Shown: piece by piece, positions 19,100-27,684 of the stretch
Position numbering within the stretch: position 1 is the first letter of the stretch
Layout: each line of letters starts with the position of its first letter
DNA from: Pedobacter puniceum
GTDB lineage: Bacteria; Bacteroidota; Bacteroidia; Sphingobacteriales; Sphingobacteriaceae
NCBI RefSeq assembly: GCF_009674685.1
Contig: NZ_WKJI01000004.1
Coordinates: 280,427 to 344,426 of the forward strand
Reading direction: 5' to 3'
Length of the DNA: 64,000 bases
Made by a program: the position numbers and the translations under genes
The notes under the pieces: generated by a model
Database searches by the model: none
What the model saw: only the letters and a program-made list of their open reading frames with translations
What the model was told of the DNA's origin: nothing

Positions 19100-20932
19100 A
19101 TGAAAAAACTTTTAATAGTTATTTGCTTCATCTTGTCTTATGTACATGTAAAAGCACAAGCCGAGTGGAATTTTGCTACCTCTACAGAAGGCTGGGGAAG
19201 TGCAAATAACTTAACAAGTAGTGTCAATAATGGTGTTTTAACATTAACAGCTACAGGTACAGATCCTTATATTTACTCGCCCAATAACCTAAACATCAAT
19301 GCATCGTTGATTAAAACCATTAGAATAAGGGTTCAAAATAACACCAATCAGTCGGCCTTTCAGATTTACTGGATTACCAATACAGATCAAACTTATAACT
19401 CGGCTAAACTGATTCAGATACCTGTAACCCCTAATTTGGCTACACAAAAAGAATATGTTTTTGATTTTAGCTCGGTAACAGGTTGGCAAGGTACTATCAA
19501 GCAAATTAGGTTAGATCCTGGGAATCCGGCTAGCAATACCTCTATAGCTATAGATTATATCAAACTTACAAATGATGCCTATACACTTGTGGTGGATAAT
19601 GGTATTTTAAAAGTTAAGGCCGATTTATTAATGGGTGGCGCTATTTCTTACCTTTCAAAATCATCAGATAATAAGAATTTGGTTAATATTTATGATAGAG
19701 GTAGATATATACAGCAATCTTACTATGCAGGCTCTGCCATTAATAGGCTGGCAGAAGGGCAGCATCCGTCATGGTCGCCATGGAACTGGAACCCGATACA
19801 AGTAGGCGATGTTTACAATAATTCATCGCCAGTATTGGCAAGCTCTTTTACAGATAGCACCATTTATACTAAAACACAGCCATTGTTATGGGATATGAAT
19901 AATGAATTGGCACAATGCCACATGGAAATGTGGTTGTCTTTAAGGGGTAGTACCGTACATGTTAAGAATAAACTTACCGTATTTAGAACAGATAACCGAT
20001 GGAGCGATATTCCTAGACATCAGGAGCTTCCGGCAGTGTATATTATTGGAGATTTATATAATTTATATACTTATACAGGTAATGCGCCTTTTACCAGTGC
20101 TGCGCCAAACAAAATTACCAATGCTGGGCCACCTTGGGCTTATTGGACAACGCCAGAACATTGGGCTGCTTTGGTAGATGCTAATAACTGGGGAGTAGGA
20201 GTTTACAACGGCTTATCAACTTATTTTGTTGGAGGTTATAATGGTGCACAGGGTGGAGGCGCTACCAGCTCATCTACAGGTTATATGTCGCCTTTAAGAA
20301 CAGAAACCATTGGTAAAAATGCTGTTTACGAGTATGAGTACGATCTAATAGTAGGTACGCTTACGCAGATAAGAGCTTTTGCTTATGCCAAAAAGAATTA
20401 TGTTTTACCAGTAACTTTAAAAGATGTAAGCATTAAACAAGGTTTTAATAAGAATACCATTGTTTGGGAAACTTTAAGCGAGCACAATGTGAAACATTTT
20501 GTGGTAGAGAAATCTGTTAATGGTAAAGATTTTAATGCTATACATACCCAAATAGCAACAGGAAACAGTACTACTTTAAAGCGTTATAGCTTTGATGATT
20601 ATCATCAGGATAGAGGAACAGTTTATTACCGTATTGTTACTTATGACCAAGATGGAGCGTATAATACAAGTAAAATAGTAGCCAGCAAGGCTAAAGCCGA
20701 TGATAGCTATCATGTTAGAGTAGAAGACGGGAAGTTGAAGATGATGTTTTATGAGCCATTTTTAGGTACATTTTCTATGATAGATATGTTGGGTAGAGAA
20801 GTGTTTAAGCAAGAATTAAAACAGCAGATTGGGAGTTATGAGACATTACTTCCTGCCTTGCAAAAAGGCATTTTTGTTATTAAACTATCTGGTGATAATT
20901 TAAATGAAACCAAAAAAGTAGTGTTAAAATAA
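19100..20932 (+). CDS. T9SS-exported carbohydrate-associated protein, unknown core domain
   Basis: 610 residues with a signal peptide (cleavage near VKAQA). Residues about 20-155 look like a carbohydrate-binding beta sandwich (EWNFATSTEGW start, IDYIKL end). A central region of about 280 residues (MGGAISYLS, IYDRGRYIQQSYYAG, WSPWNWNP) is rich in Trp and Tyr and resembles no family I can name. A fibronectin-like stretch (IVWETLSEHNVKHF) and a C-terminal T9SS type A sorting domain (residues ~535-610) follow. Probably displayed or secreted, binding or cutting the target glycan. It shares the GH3 transcript. Confidence 0.8.
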   Translation: MKKLLIVICFILSYVHVKAQAEWNFATSTEGWGSANNLTSSVNNGVLTLTATGTDPYIYSPNNLNINASLIKTIRIRVQNNTNQSAFQIYWITNTDQTYNSAKLIQIPVTPNLATQKEYVFDFSSVTGWQGTIKQIRLDPGNPASNTSIAIDYIKLTNDAYTLVVDNGILKVKADLLMGGAISYLSKSSDNKNLVNIYDRGRYIQQSYYAGSAINRLAEGQHPSWSPWNWNPIQVGDVYNNSSPVLASSFTDSTIYTKTQPLLWDMNNELAQCHMEMWLSLRGSTVHVKNKLTVFRTDNRWSDIPRHQELPAVYIIGDLYNLYTYTGNAPFTSAAPNKITNAGPPWAYWTTPEHWAALVDANNWGVGVYNGLSTYFVGGYNGAQGGGATSSSTGYMSPLRTETIGKNAVYEYEYDLIVGTLTQIRAFAYAKKNYVLPVTLKDVSIKQGFNKNTIVWETLSEHNVKHFVVEKSVNGKDFNAIHTQIATGNSTTLKRYSFDDYHQDRGTVYYRIVTYDQDGAYNTSKIVASKAKADDSYHVRVEDGKLKMMFYEPFLGTFSMIDMLGREVFKQELKQQIGSYETLLPALQKGIFVIKLSGDNLNETKKVVLK

Positions 20933-20960
20933 TCAAAACTACATCTAACTATGAAAAACT

Positions 20961-21503
20961 ATGAAAACATTAAAATACATCATCATCATTATAAGCTATC
21001 TCAGCTTAAGTGCATCTTCTTGTAAAAAAGATAACACCGGAATAGATGCTTTACCAGCAGCTACACAAGAAGGTAAAAATACCTTTGGCTGCTTGGTTAA
21101 CGGGGAGGTTTTTATTGCAAGAACCAGAGGGTTATTTGGCCCACCTTACTTTGCTTGTGAATATGGTTTCAACTCTGTAACTAATTCTTTAAGATTTCTA
21201 CTAAAGGGTACAGATAGTATCAGAGAACCTTTTAGTTCAATAACAATTTCTTCTACTGGTATTTCATTAATTTCTGGTACCAAGCTAAACTTAAGAGAAT
21301 TAAAAGATGGTAATGCCAATGCAAGATATTCTGAAACTTTAATAGATGAATTTAATACAAACGCTATATCAAAAGGAGAAATTACAATTACCAAGCTGGA
21401 TGAAAGTAAAAGGATTATATCAGGCACCTTTTGGTTTGATGCAGTAAATGAAACTGGAGAAAAGGTAGAAGTGAGAGAAGGGCGTTTTGATATGAAATAT
21501 TAA
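20961..21503 (+). CDS. small lipoprotein, ATQxGxNTFGCLVNG family, copy 1
   Basis: 180 residues with a lipoprotein signal peptide (lipobox SASSC, Cys about 21). The mature start carries ALPAATQEGKNTFGCLVNG, a motif found in a widespread Bacteroidota lipoprotein family of unknown function. It is followed by a near-copy at 21561. The first ~54 and last ~42 residues of the two proteins are almost identical and the middle differs. It follows the GH3/T9SS genes with 28 bp spacing. Confidence 0.82.
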   Translation: MKTLKYIIIIISYLSLSASSCKKDNTGIDALPAATQEGKNTFGCLVNGEVFIARTRGLFGPPYFACEYGFNSVTNSLRFLLKGTDSIREPFSSITISSTGISLISGTKLNLRELKDGNANARYSETLIDEFNTNAISKGEITITKLDESKRIISGTFWFDAVNETGEKVEVREGRFDMKY

Positions 21504-21560
21504 TTATAAAATAATACCAACTACAGAAAGAAATCAAATAAAAAAATAAAAGCAAACATC

Positions 21561-22109
21561 ATGAAAACATTAAAATACATCATCATACTTATAAGCTATC
21601 TCAGCTTAAGTGCATCTTCCTGCAAAAAAGATAAAACTGGAATAGATGCTTTACCAGCAGCTACGCAGGAAGGTAAAAACACCTTTGGTTGCTTGGTTAA
21701 TGGGGAGGTTTTTATTGCAAGAAGTAGAACTGGATTTGGTCCGCCATACTTCGCGTGTGAATATGGTTTTAATTCAGAGACTAATTCATTTAGATTTTAT
21801 TTAAGAGGAAGTGATAGAATTCAAAGTTCAAATAGAAATACAATAATAATTTCTTTTAATGGTATTTCATTAATTTCTGGTACTAGGCTCGATATACGAG
21901 AATTGCAAGATGGGTATGCTAATGCCATTTATTTTAAGACCTCGATAGATGAATTTAATACAAACGCTACATCAAAAGGAGAAATTACAATTACCAAGCT
22001 GGATGAAAGTAAAAGAATTATATCAGGCACCTTTTGGTTTGATGCAGTAAATGAAACTGGGGAAAAGGTAGAGGTTAGAGAAGGGCGTTTTGATATGAGT
22101 TATCGTTAA
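21561..22109 (+). CDS. small lipoprotein, ATQxGxNTFGCLVNG family, copy 2
   Basis: 182-residue tandem paralogue of 20961-21503. Signal peptide and first ~54 residues match except for two changes, and the last ~42 residues before the terminal two or three are identical, while residues ~70-135 are diverged. The sharp edges suggest duplication followed by gene conversion of the ends or diversifying change in the middle. Function unknown. Confidence 0.82.
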   Translation: MKTLKYIIILISYLSLSASSCKKDKTGIDALPAATQEGKNTFGCLVNGEVFIARSRTGFGPPYFACEYGFNSETNSFRFYLRGSDRIQSSNRNTIIISFNGISLISGTRLDIRELQDGYANAIYFKTSIDEFNTNATSKGEITITKLDESKRIISGTFWFDAVNETGEKVEVREGRFDMSYR

Positions 22110-22140
22110 TATCACTTAGTTATATTTATAACAACATATT

Positions 22141-22305
22141 ATGAAACTAATTTTTAACTTTAAAATAACCATAATCATATTTTTAGCTATCTTATTTACA
22201 GGGTTAAAAGTATGGGCACAACCAATGGGTGCTACCATTAGCAATCCTATTCAAGCAGGTACATTAACACCAGGTGTAACTTATCCTGATACTAATAGAA
22301 AGTAA
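22141..22305 (+). pseudogene. N-terminal remnant of a large secreted protein
   Basis: 54 codons: a complete signal peptide (cleavage near WAQP) followed by GATISNPIQAGTLTPG, a start I associate with much longer Bacteroidota surface proteins, then a stop. The following 166 bases (22306-22471) have no continuation in any frame that I can see. Best read as the stub left by a deletion. Confidence 0.6.
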
Positions 22306-22471
22306 TATTATTAAATACATGACATTCCTTAAAAAAAATGGTGGGTTTGATTTTAAAATAAACGCCTGTTTATGCGATTAAATTAACCTTATAAGCATGA
22401 AAAAATTATTTCTACAAAAGCAGCCTATTACAAAATTAATATCATTAGATAAAAATACCTATTGATTATCT

Positions 22472-22536
22472 GATACCCTCATACATAAATTTCATACCTC
22501 AGTACATAAGTTTAGTTTTTCAATAGGGTAATATTG
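22472..22536 (+). promoter_or_regulatory. shared operator-promoter, site B (22611 unit)
   Basis: Half-sites at ATAC 22481 and GTAC 22502, 21 bp apart. The -7 box TAATATTG at 22529-22536 starts 27 bp after the second. ATACC precedes both half-sites. Same arrangement as the other six sites. Confidence 0.72.
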
Positions 22537-22610
22537 GTATAACCAATTGTAATAAGTAGAGTATTTAAAAATTATCTCTCAAAACATCTTTCATTTAAAA
22601 ATTAAACATT

Positions 22611-23243
22611 ATGAAAAAATTAATTTTTTCCTTTTTAGGATTAATCTGCGCATTGGAAACCTTAGGACAATGCTCTTCATGGAGTGCGAGCGTTAATTGT
22701 GTGGAACAACCACAATATACGAGTTTTGCGAATGGTTCTCCTCTAGTCGCCTACACAGCGGAAGTAAGTCCTTATGCTGGTGCTTACAACTATTTATGGT
22801 CAATTTCTCCTTATCCAAATACTCAATACTATATCGATAATAATTTACCTATTCCTAGTGGAAATATATCAGGAAGTGGTACCACTGCCATTTTTTACTC
22901 TGAAAATGAAGGTGATTTTTTGATTGAAGTTACAGCACAATCTGAATGTGGGAATATAGGAGCTAGCTCTCCAATGTTATTTGTTTCATATAATTCTTAT
23001 AGTATGTATGATACAAAATTAAATTATTTGAACCAATCTTTAGAAGTTTATACTAATAATAAATCTCTTGATTTTAAAGGTTATAAAGCTTCTCTCTTTG
23101 ATCAATCAGGTAAAGAAATTAGTTCTGTTATATCTCAAGTAAATAAAAAGTCTACTATGAAAATTGGGAATTTATCTAAAGGAGAATACGCTTTATTTAT
23201 TATCGAGGGAAAGAAATTATACCGGTATAAAGTAATTATTTAA
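22611..23243 (+). CDS. secreted PKD-like protein with T9SS-like tail
   Basis: 210 residues with a signal peptide (cleavage near LGQC). The middle has a PKD/Ig-like fold signature: YLWSISPYPNTQYYI, PIPSG and GDFLIEVTAQSECG. The last ~75 residues (KASLFDQSGKEI, LSKGEYALFII) look like a T9SS type A sorting domain without the usual YPNP start. The central module is clearly related to the last module of the frameshifted gene at 54584-56360. It has its own copy of the shared operator (site B). Probably a small surface-displayed binding protein; function inferred. Confidence 0.75.
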   Translation: MKKLIFSFLGLICALETLGQCSSWSASVNCVEQPQYTSFANGSPLVAYTAEVSPYAGAYNYLWSISPYPNTQYYIDNNLPIPSGNISGSGTTAIFYSENEGDFLIEVTAQSECGNIGASSPMLFVSYNSYSMYDTKLNYLNQSLEVYTNNKSLDFKGYKASLFDQSGKEISSVISQVNKKSTMKIGNLSKGEYALFIIEGKKLYRYKVII

Positions 23244-23321
23244 TTCTTATCAAAGAGATATTAAATACCCTACCTATTACAGTGGCCATATTTTTTTTAT
23301 CAATTATAAACCAAAATTCTC

Positions 23322-24143
23322 ATGAAAAAACTAAAACAGGCAGGCTATATAGCTGCTGCAATTCTATTCAGTTTATCAGCTTGTAAAAAAAGCGAAAGCG
23401 TAGCGGTAAAAGAAGAAAAACTACCTAAAACCAAACCGGGGACTAACAATCAGGTATTATGGACAGATTTTATGAACGATGGCTTTGATACTGGCTGGAC
23501 ACAAGATGTAGAAAACGGTGGAAGCTGGTGGTTGCAAACTTCTACTGGCATCAATTGGGCAATTGTACATAATACCACGCCTAACGTTAAGGGTAGGGCA
23601 GAAGTTTCCAGAAGGCTTACTTATTATACTGGCGTAGACAAAACAGTAATTGTTAAAGGTAAATTTAAGCTAGAAACTACAGCAGATGGCTTTACTAATA
23701 CAGGTGGCTGGATATTACAAACCATGGCTTGGAGTTTTACAGCGCCTTCCGGAAAAAAAGAATATAAACCATTAGTAGTTGCCCGTATGCTTCCCAATGC
23801 ACTAGAGTATCTCGTGTATGATTATGTTTGGGATGCAGGCGGTAATCCAGTTGTGAAATCAGGTTTTCCAATAGTTAGAACTGTGAGTGCAGCAAATATG
23901 CTAGGGCAAACGGTAGAATTGGCTTTAACCATTAAATTTAGTAATACCTCGGCAGGTTCTGTAAGAGCAAATTTAAATGGTACTAATGTTACGGCTGCCA
24001 ATTACGATGGCATAACCTATCCAACTATTTTCCCAACAGCCAATCAACAAATACAATGGAAGGGTGGTAATTATCCATCTTACCCAGGTACTGCACATTC
24101 TAAGATTGGTGTATTCTATTTATATACAGATCAAGCTCAATAA
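23322..24143 (+). CDS. jelly-roll lipoprotein, possible polysaccharide lyase, copy 1
   Basis: 273 residues with a lipoprotein signal (LSACKK). The mature protein is all-beta by appearance: GRAEVSRRL, VKGKFKL, GGWILQTMAW, PLVVARML, LVYDYVWD, SVRANLNG, WKGGNY, HSKIGVFYL. The order of an Arg-Glu pair, a Gln-bearing strand, an NLNG turn and a final KxGxYY-like strand resembles concanavalin-like lyases such as heparin lyase I or glucuronan lyase. This is inference and no family can be assigned by eye. A clear paralogue is at 45417-46229. A terminator-like hairpin follows at 24153-24192. Confidence 0.75.
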   Translation: MKKLKQAGYIAAAILFSLSACKKSESVAVKEEKLPKTKPGTNNQVLWTDFMNDGFDTGWTQDVENGGSWWLQTSTGINWAIVHNTTPNVKGRAEVSRRLTYYTGVDKTVIVKGKFKLETTADGFTNTGGWILQTMAWSFTAPSGKKEYKPLVVARMLPNALEYLVYDYVWDAGGNPVVKSGFPIVRTVSAANMLGQTVELALTIKFSNTSAGSVRANLNGTNVTAANYDGITYPTIFPTANQQIQWKGGNYPSYPGTAHSKIGVFYLYTDQAQ

Positions 24144-24152
24144 ATAAGCTTG

Positions 24153-24197
24153 AGTTCAATTATCTATTTCTAAAAGAAAAGGTAATTGAACTTATTT
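24153..24197 (+). terminator. probable terminator before the SusC promoter
   Basis: AGTTCAATTA (24153-24162) pairs with TAATTGAACT (24183-24192), with TATTTT after it. The 10-bp stem has a 20-base loop. The rest of the 312-bp gap to 24456 holds operator site C and no gene. Confidence 0.5.
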
Positions 24198-24283
24198 TCA
24201 TCTCTGTATTAAATCTAAAGTAAGACTATAATAATTTACATTTTCTCCAAAATATGCCAATAAGTAGCATTTTTAAGTATTTC

Positions 24284-24349
24284 TATACTGCTGTACAGAA
24301 CAATGATACTACAGTGCATAAGGTTGGGGGCTTATTGCTTGTAATATTG
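24284..24349 (+). promoter_or_regulatory. shared operator-promoter, site C (SusC1 operon)
   Basis: Half-sites GTAC 24293 and GTGC 24314, 21 bp apart, both preceded by ATACT. The -7 box TAATATTG at 24342-24349 starts 28 bp after the second. Confidence 0.75.
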
Positions 24350-24455
24350 TATCAATTAAACAAACCAAATCTCTTTCATTAAAAGAGATAAACCTAAAAA
24401 TGTAATCCTCGATAATAAGTTGAATGCATTTTTATAAACCAATTTAAATATATAT

Positions 24456-27400
24456 ATGAAGAGAAATTTTACCTTAAGGAATGTTCCCTTTGAAAAGGAA
24501 TCTTGTCCTCAATGGTTGCTGAAATTTTTGAAGAGCACTTCATTAGCTCTCATCCTGCTCAATTTACTCACGTTCTCTGCCTTGGCACAAACCAGGCAAG
24601 TTACAGGAACTGTAGTTGATGATAATGGAGAGCCTCTGATTGGAGTAGGCGTACAAGTAAAAAATTCATCTATAGCAACCCAAACCAATGTAGAAGGTAA
24701 GTTTAGCATTAGGGTAGCAGAGCCTAATGCCGTTTTAGTTTTTACCTATGTTGGTTACAACAGAAAAGAAGTTACCGCAACAAGCAACACCATCAATGTA
24801 ACCTTATTAACAGATGTAAAAGCCTTAGATGATGTGGTTGTTATTGGTTATGGTACACAATCTAAGCCAACTATTACCGGAGCTATTTCTTCTATCAGTG
24901 GTAAAGAAATTTTAAGAGCACCTGTTTCTAATATTGCCAATGCTTTAGCAGGTAGGGCAACAGGTATTACCGCAACCCAAAGAAGTGGAGAGCCTGGACG
25001 AGATGTGGCTAATATTTTCATTAGAGGTTTAGCTACTATCAACTCAGCAAATGCTAGACCTTTAATTTTAGTAGATGGGGTAGAACGTGAATTAGCTACC
25101 ATAGACCCCTATACCATAGAATCTTTAAATATTTTAAAGGATGCATCAGCAACAGCTGTATTTGGGGTAAGGGGTGCAAATGGTGTCATCATCATCACCA
25201 CCAAAACAGGTAGTGTAGGTAAGCCTCAGTTTTCTTTCTCTAGCAATTTGGCCATGCAAAATCCTATCAGGTTACCAGAAATGCTAAACTCTTATGATTT
25301 TGCAACCTTAAGAAATGAAGCTGGTGTTAATGAAGGTTTACCTCCAATTTTTAGTGCTTATGATTTAGAGCGCTACCAAAAAGGAGATGACCCTTATTTT
25401 CACCCAGATGTGGACTGGATGGAGTATATGTTAAAAGATTATTCGCCACAACAGCAATACAACCTAAATGTAAGTGGTGGTTTTCAGGATGCTAAATACT
25501 TTGTGTCTTTAGGTTATCTGAACCAAGACGGTGCTTATGAGCTAGGAGATATTTTTAATGAATTTAGTGCCAACCCTAACTTTAAAAGATATAACATTAG
25601 AACCAATTTTGATTTTAATGTAACCAAGAAATTGACATTATCTATTAAAGCTGGTACCGATTTAACCAACTCAAACTATTCTAGAAGCTCTACCAGTGAT
25701 ATCTTTGGTACCATACTTTCTGCCAGCCCGGTAATGTCGCCAGTTTTGTATGATGGTAAAGTTATCAGGAATGTAAGAGGTGTAGCAGGGGCTTTTCAGG
25801 TTTCAAATACACCATTATTTCAGATGCTAACTCAAGGTTTCAATACCAATTTTAGTAGTAATTTAAATACTAATATTGGTTTAAAATATAACCTTGATGC
25901 CGTAACGAAAGGTTTAAGTGTAAGAGCTATGGGGGCTTATGATAATTTTTATGCTCAAACAGCTTCAAGGAGTAAACAAATTCCATTATGGGATTTAGAT
26001 TATAACCCTAATGCACAAAATTTTCAAGACTCTATTGTACCAGTTGCTACAATAAATCAGTTTGAAGGTCCTGTTTCTTTTATAGGAGAATCTTTTACCA
26101 AGTTTAGAAGGATTTATGGGGAACTAGCTATAGATTATAATAGAAGTTTTGATGGAGGACACAGCGTATCGGCATTAGCTTTAGGTACTATAGAGCGTTC
26201 TTACAACGGACGTAATAATAGTTTACCAAATACCTTTATCCAATTACCATATAATTATTTAGGAGTAGTAGGTAGGATAACCTATAATTATAAAACTAAA
26301 TATTTGGCAGAATTTAATATGGGTTATAATGGCTCTGAAAATTTTGCCAGAGGTAGGCAATTTGGTTTCTTCCCTGCGGGCTCTTTAGGCTATATTTTAT
26401 CAGAGGAATCATTCATTCCTAAAAATAATTACCTCACCTACGTGAAGCTAAGAGGCTCCTTAGGTAAGGTGGGAAATGACAAAGCTGGAGAGCCTTGGGA
26501 TAACCGCTTCTTATTTATTCCTTCTGCATTTGTGCCAGGTCCAACTTATTTCTTTGGTCAAAACAGAAACGGTGTGTCAGGGTTCAGAGAAGGTACTATT
26601 GGTAATCCTGATGTAACCTGGGAGACTGCTGTGAAACTGAACTTAGGGGCCGATTTAAAATTCTTTAAAGATAAATTATCCATAACAGGAGAATACTTTA
26701 CAGAGTCTAGAAGCGGAATTCTACTCAGATTAAACAATATCCCTGTAACTTTTGGGCCAACCGGTTTAGTAGCACCATTAAATGTAGGACAGGTAGAAAA
26801 TAAGGGATTTGAGTTCGAATTAGGCTATGATGATAAAATAGGTAAGGATTTTACTTATTCCATAAAAGGAAATTATTCATTTGCTCGTAACAAGATCCTT
26901 TACCAAGATGAAATTCCTCAACAATTTCCAAACCTAGTTTTTACAGGAGGCAGATTAGGCCAAATGAAAGGTTTACAAGCTAATGGTATTTATAATACCG
27001 TTGAAGAAATACAAAATGACGGGCTTACCTCAACTTACGTAAACCAAGCTTTTGGTATAAGACCCGGAGATATACGTTATGTAGACCAACCAACAGTTGA
27101 TACTGATGGGGATGGTATTTTTGATTCTGGAGATGGTATTATTGATTTTAACGACTTTGTAAATATCGGTAACCCAAATATTCCAGAAGTTACTTATGGC
27201 CTTAATATAGGTTTGAAATATAAGGGCTTTGAGCTAAATACCTTATTTCAAGGAGCTTCAAATGTTTCTACCTATTTAACTGGAGAAGCAGCATGGCCAT
27301 TTATGGCTGGTACTAAAACAGCATTTGAAAATGCAAAAGAAAGATGGACACCAGAACGTTATGCAAATGGCGAGAAAATTACCCAGCCTCGTTTAACAAG

Positions 27401-27674
27401 TAATCCAGGAGGAAATCAACACAACTACATTACTTCTTCTTTTTGGATGCAAGATGCCAGTTATTTAAGGTTAAAAAACGTAGAAATTGCTTACACATTT
27501 AATCCTCAATTAATCAAAAAGATAGGTTTAAAATACGCAAGAGTATTTGTAAACGGCCAAAACTTGTTAACCTTCTCTAAAATGAAATATTTCGATCCAG
27601 AGATAGCTAACTCTAACGGAGCGGTATATCCTATGGTAAGAGTATTTAACCTTGGAACCAATATTCAATTTTAA
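24456..27674 (+). CDS. SusC/RagA-type TonB-dependent outer membrane transporter, pair 1
   Basis: 1072 residues. A long N-terminal signal segment (cleavage near SALAQ, about 45) is followed by a carboxypeptidase-regulatory-like domain (VTGTVVDDNGEPLIGV). Then come the TonB-box region (VVVIGYGTQ), the plug (IFIRGLATINS, LVDGVERE, LKDASATAVFGVRGANG) and a beta barrel ending in the aromatic tail NLGTNIQF. Imports oligosaccharides together with the SusD lipoprotein 10 bp downstream. Transcription is expected from site C. Confidence 0.96.
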   Translation: MKRNFTLRNVPFEKESCPQWLLKFLKSTSLALILLNLLTFSALAQTRQVTGTVVDDNGEPLIGVGVQVKNSSIATQTNVEGKFSIRVAEPNAVLVFTYVGYNRKEVTATSNTINVTLLTDVKALDDVVVIGYGTQSKPTITGAISSISGKEILRAPVSNIANALAGRATGITATQRSGEPGRDVANIFIRGLATINSANARPLILVDGVERELATIDPYTIESLNILKDASATAVFGVRGANGVIIITTKTGSVGKPQFSFSSNLAMQNPIRLPEMLNSYDFATLRNEAGVNEGLPPIFSAYDLERYQKGDDPYFHPDVDWMEYMLKDYSPQQQYNLNVSGGFQDAKYFVSLGYLNQDGAYELGDIFNEFSANPNFKRYNIRTNFDFNVTKKLTLSIKAGTDLTNSNYSRSSTSDIFGTILSASPVMSPVLYDGKVIRNVRGVAGAFQVSNTPLFQMLTQGFNTNFSSNLNTNIGLKYNLDAVTKGLSVRAMGAYDNFYAQTASRSKQIPLWDLDYNPNAQNFQDSIVPVATINQFEGPVSFIGESFTKFRRIYGELAIDYNRSFDGGHSVSALALGTIERSYNGRNNSLPNTFIQLPYNYLGVVGRITYNYKTKYLAEFNMGYNGSENFARGRQFGFFPAGSLGYILSEESFIPKNNYLTYVKLRGSLGKVGNDKAGEPWDNRFLFIPSAFVPGPTYFFGQNRNGVSGFREGTIGNPDVTWETAVKLNLGADLKFFKDKLSITGEYFTESRSGILLRLNNIPVTFGPTGLVAPLNVGQVENKGFEFELGYDDKIGKDFTYSIKGNYSFARNKILYQDEIPQQFPNLVFTGGRLGQMKGLQANGIYNTVEEIQNDGLTSTYVNQAFGIRPGDIRYVDQPTVDTDGDGIFDSGDGIIDFNDFVNIGNPNIPEVTYGLNIGLKYKGFELNTLFQGASNVSTYLTGEAAWPFMAGTKTAFENAKERWTPERYANGEKITQPRLTSNPGGNQHNYITSSFWMQDASYLRLKNVEIAYTFNPQLIKKIGLKYARVFVNGQNLLTFSKMKYFDPEIANSNGAVYPMVRVFNLGTNIQF

Positions 27675-27684
27675 ATAAAAGATT

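Noticed and set aside
22397-22465. 22-residue ORF starting MKKLF
   Set aside because: Too short, no hydrophobic core after the start, no partner motif; probably chance in AT-rich DNA.
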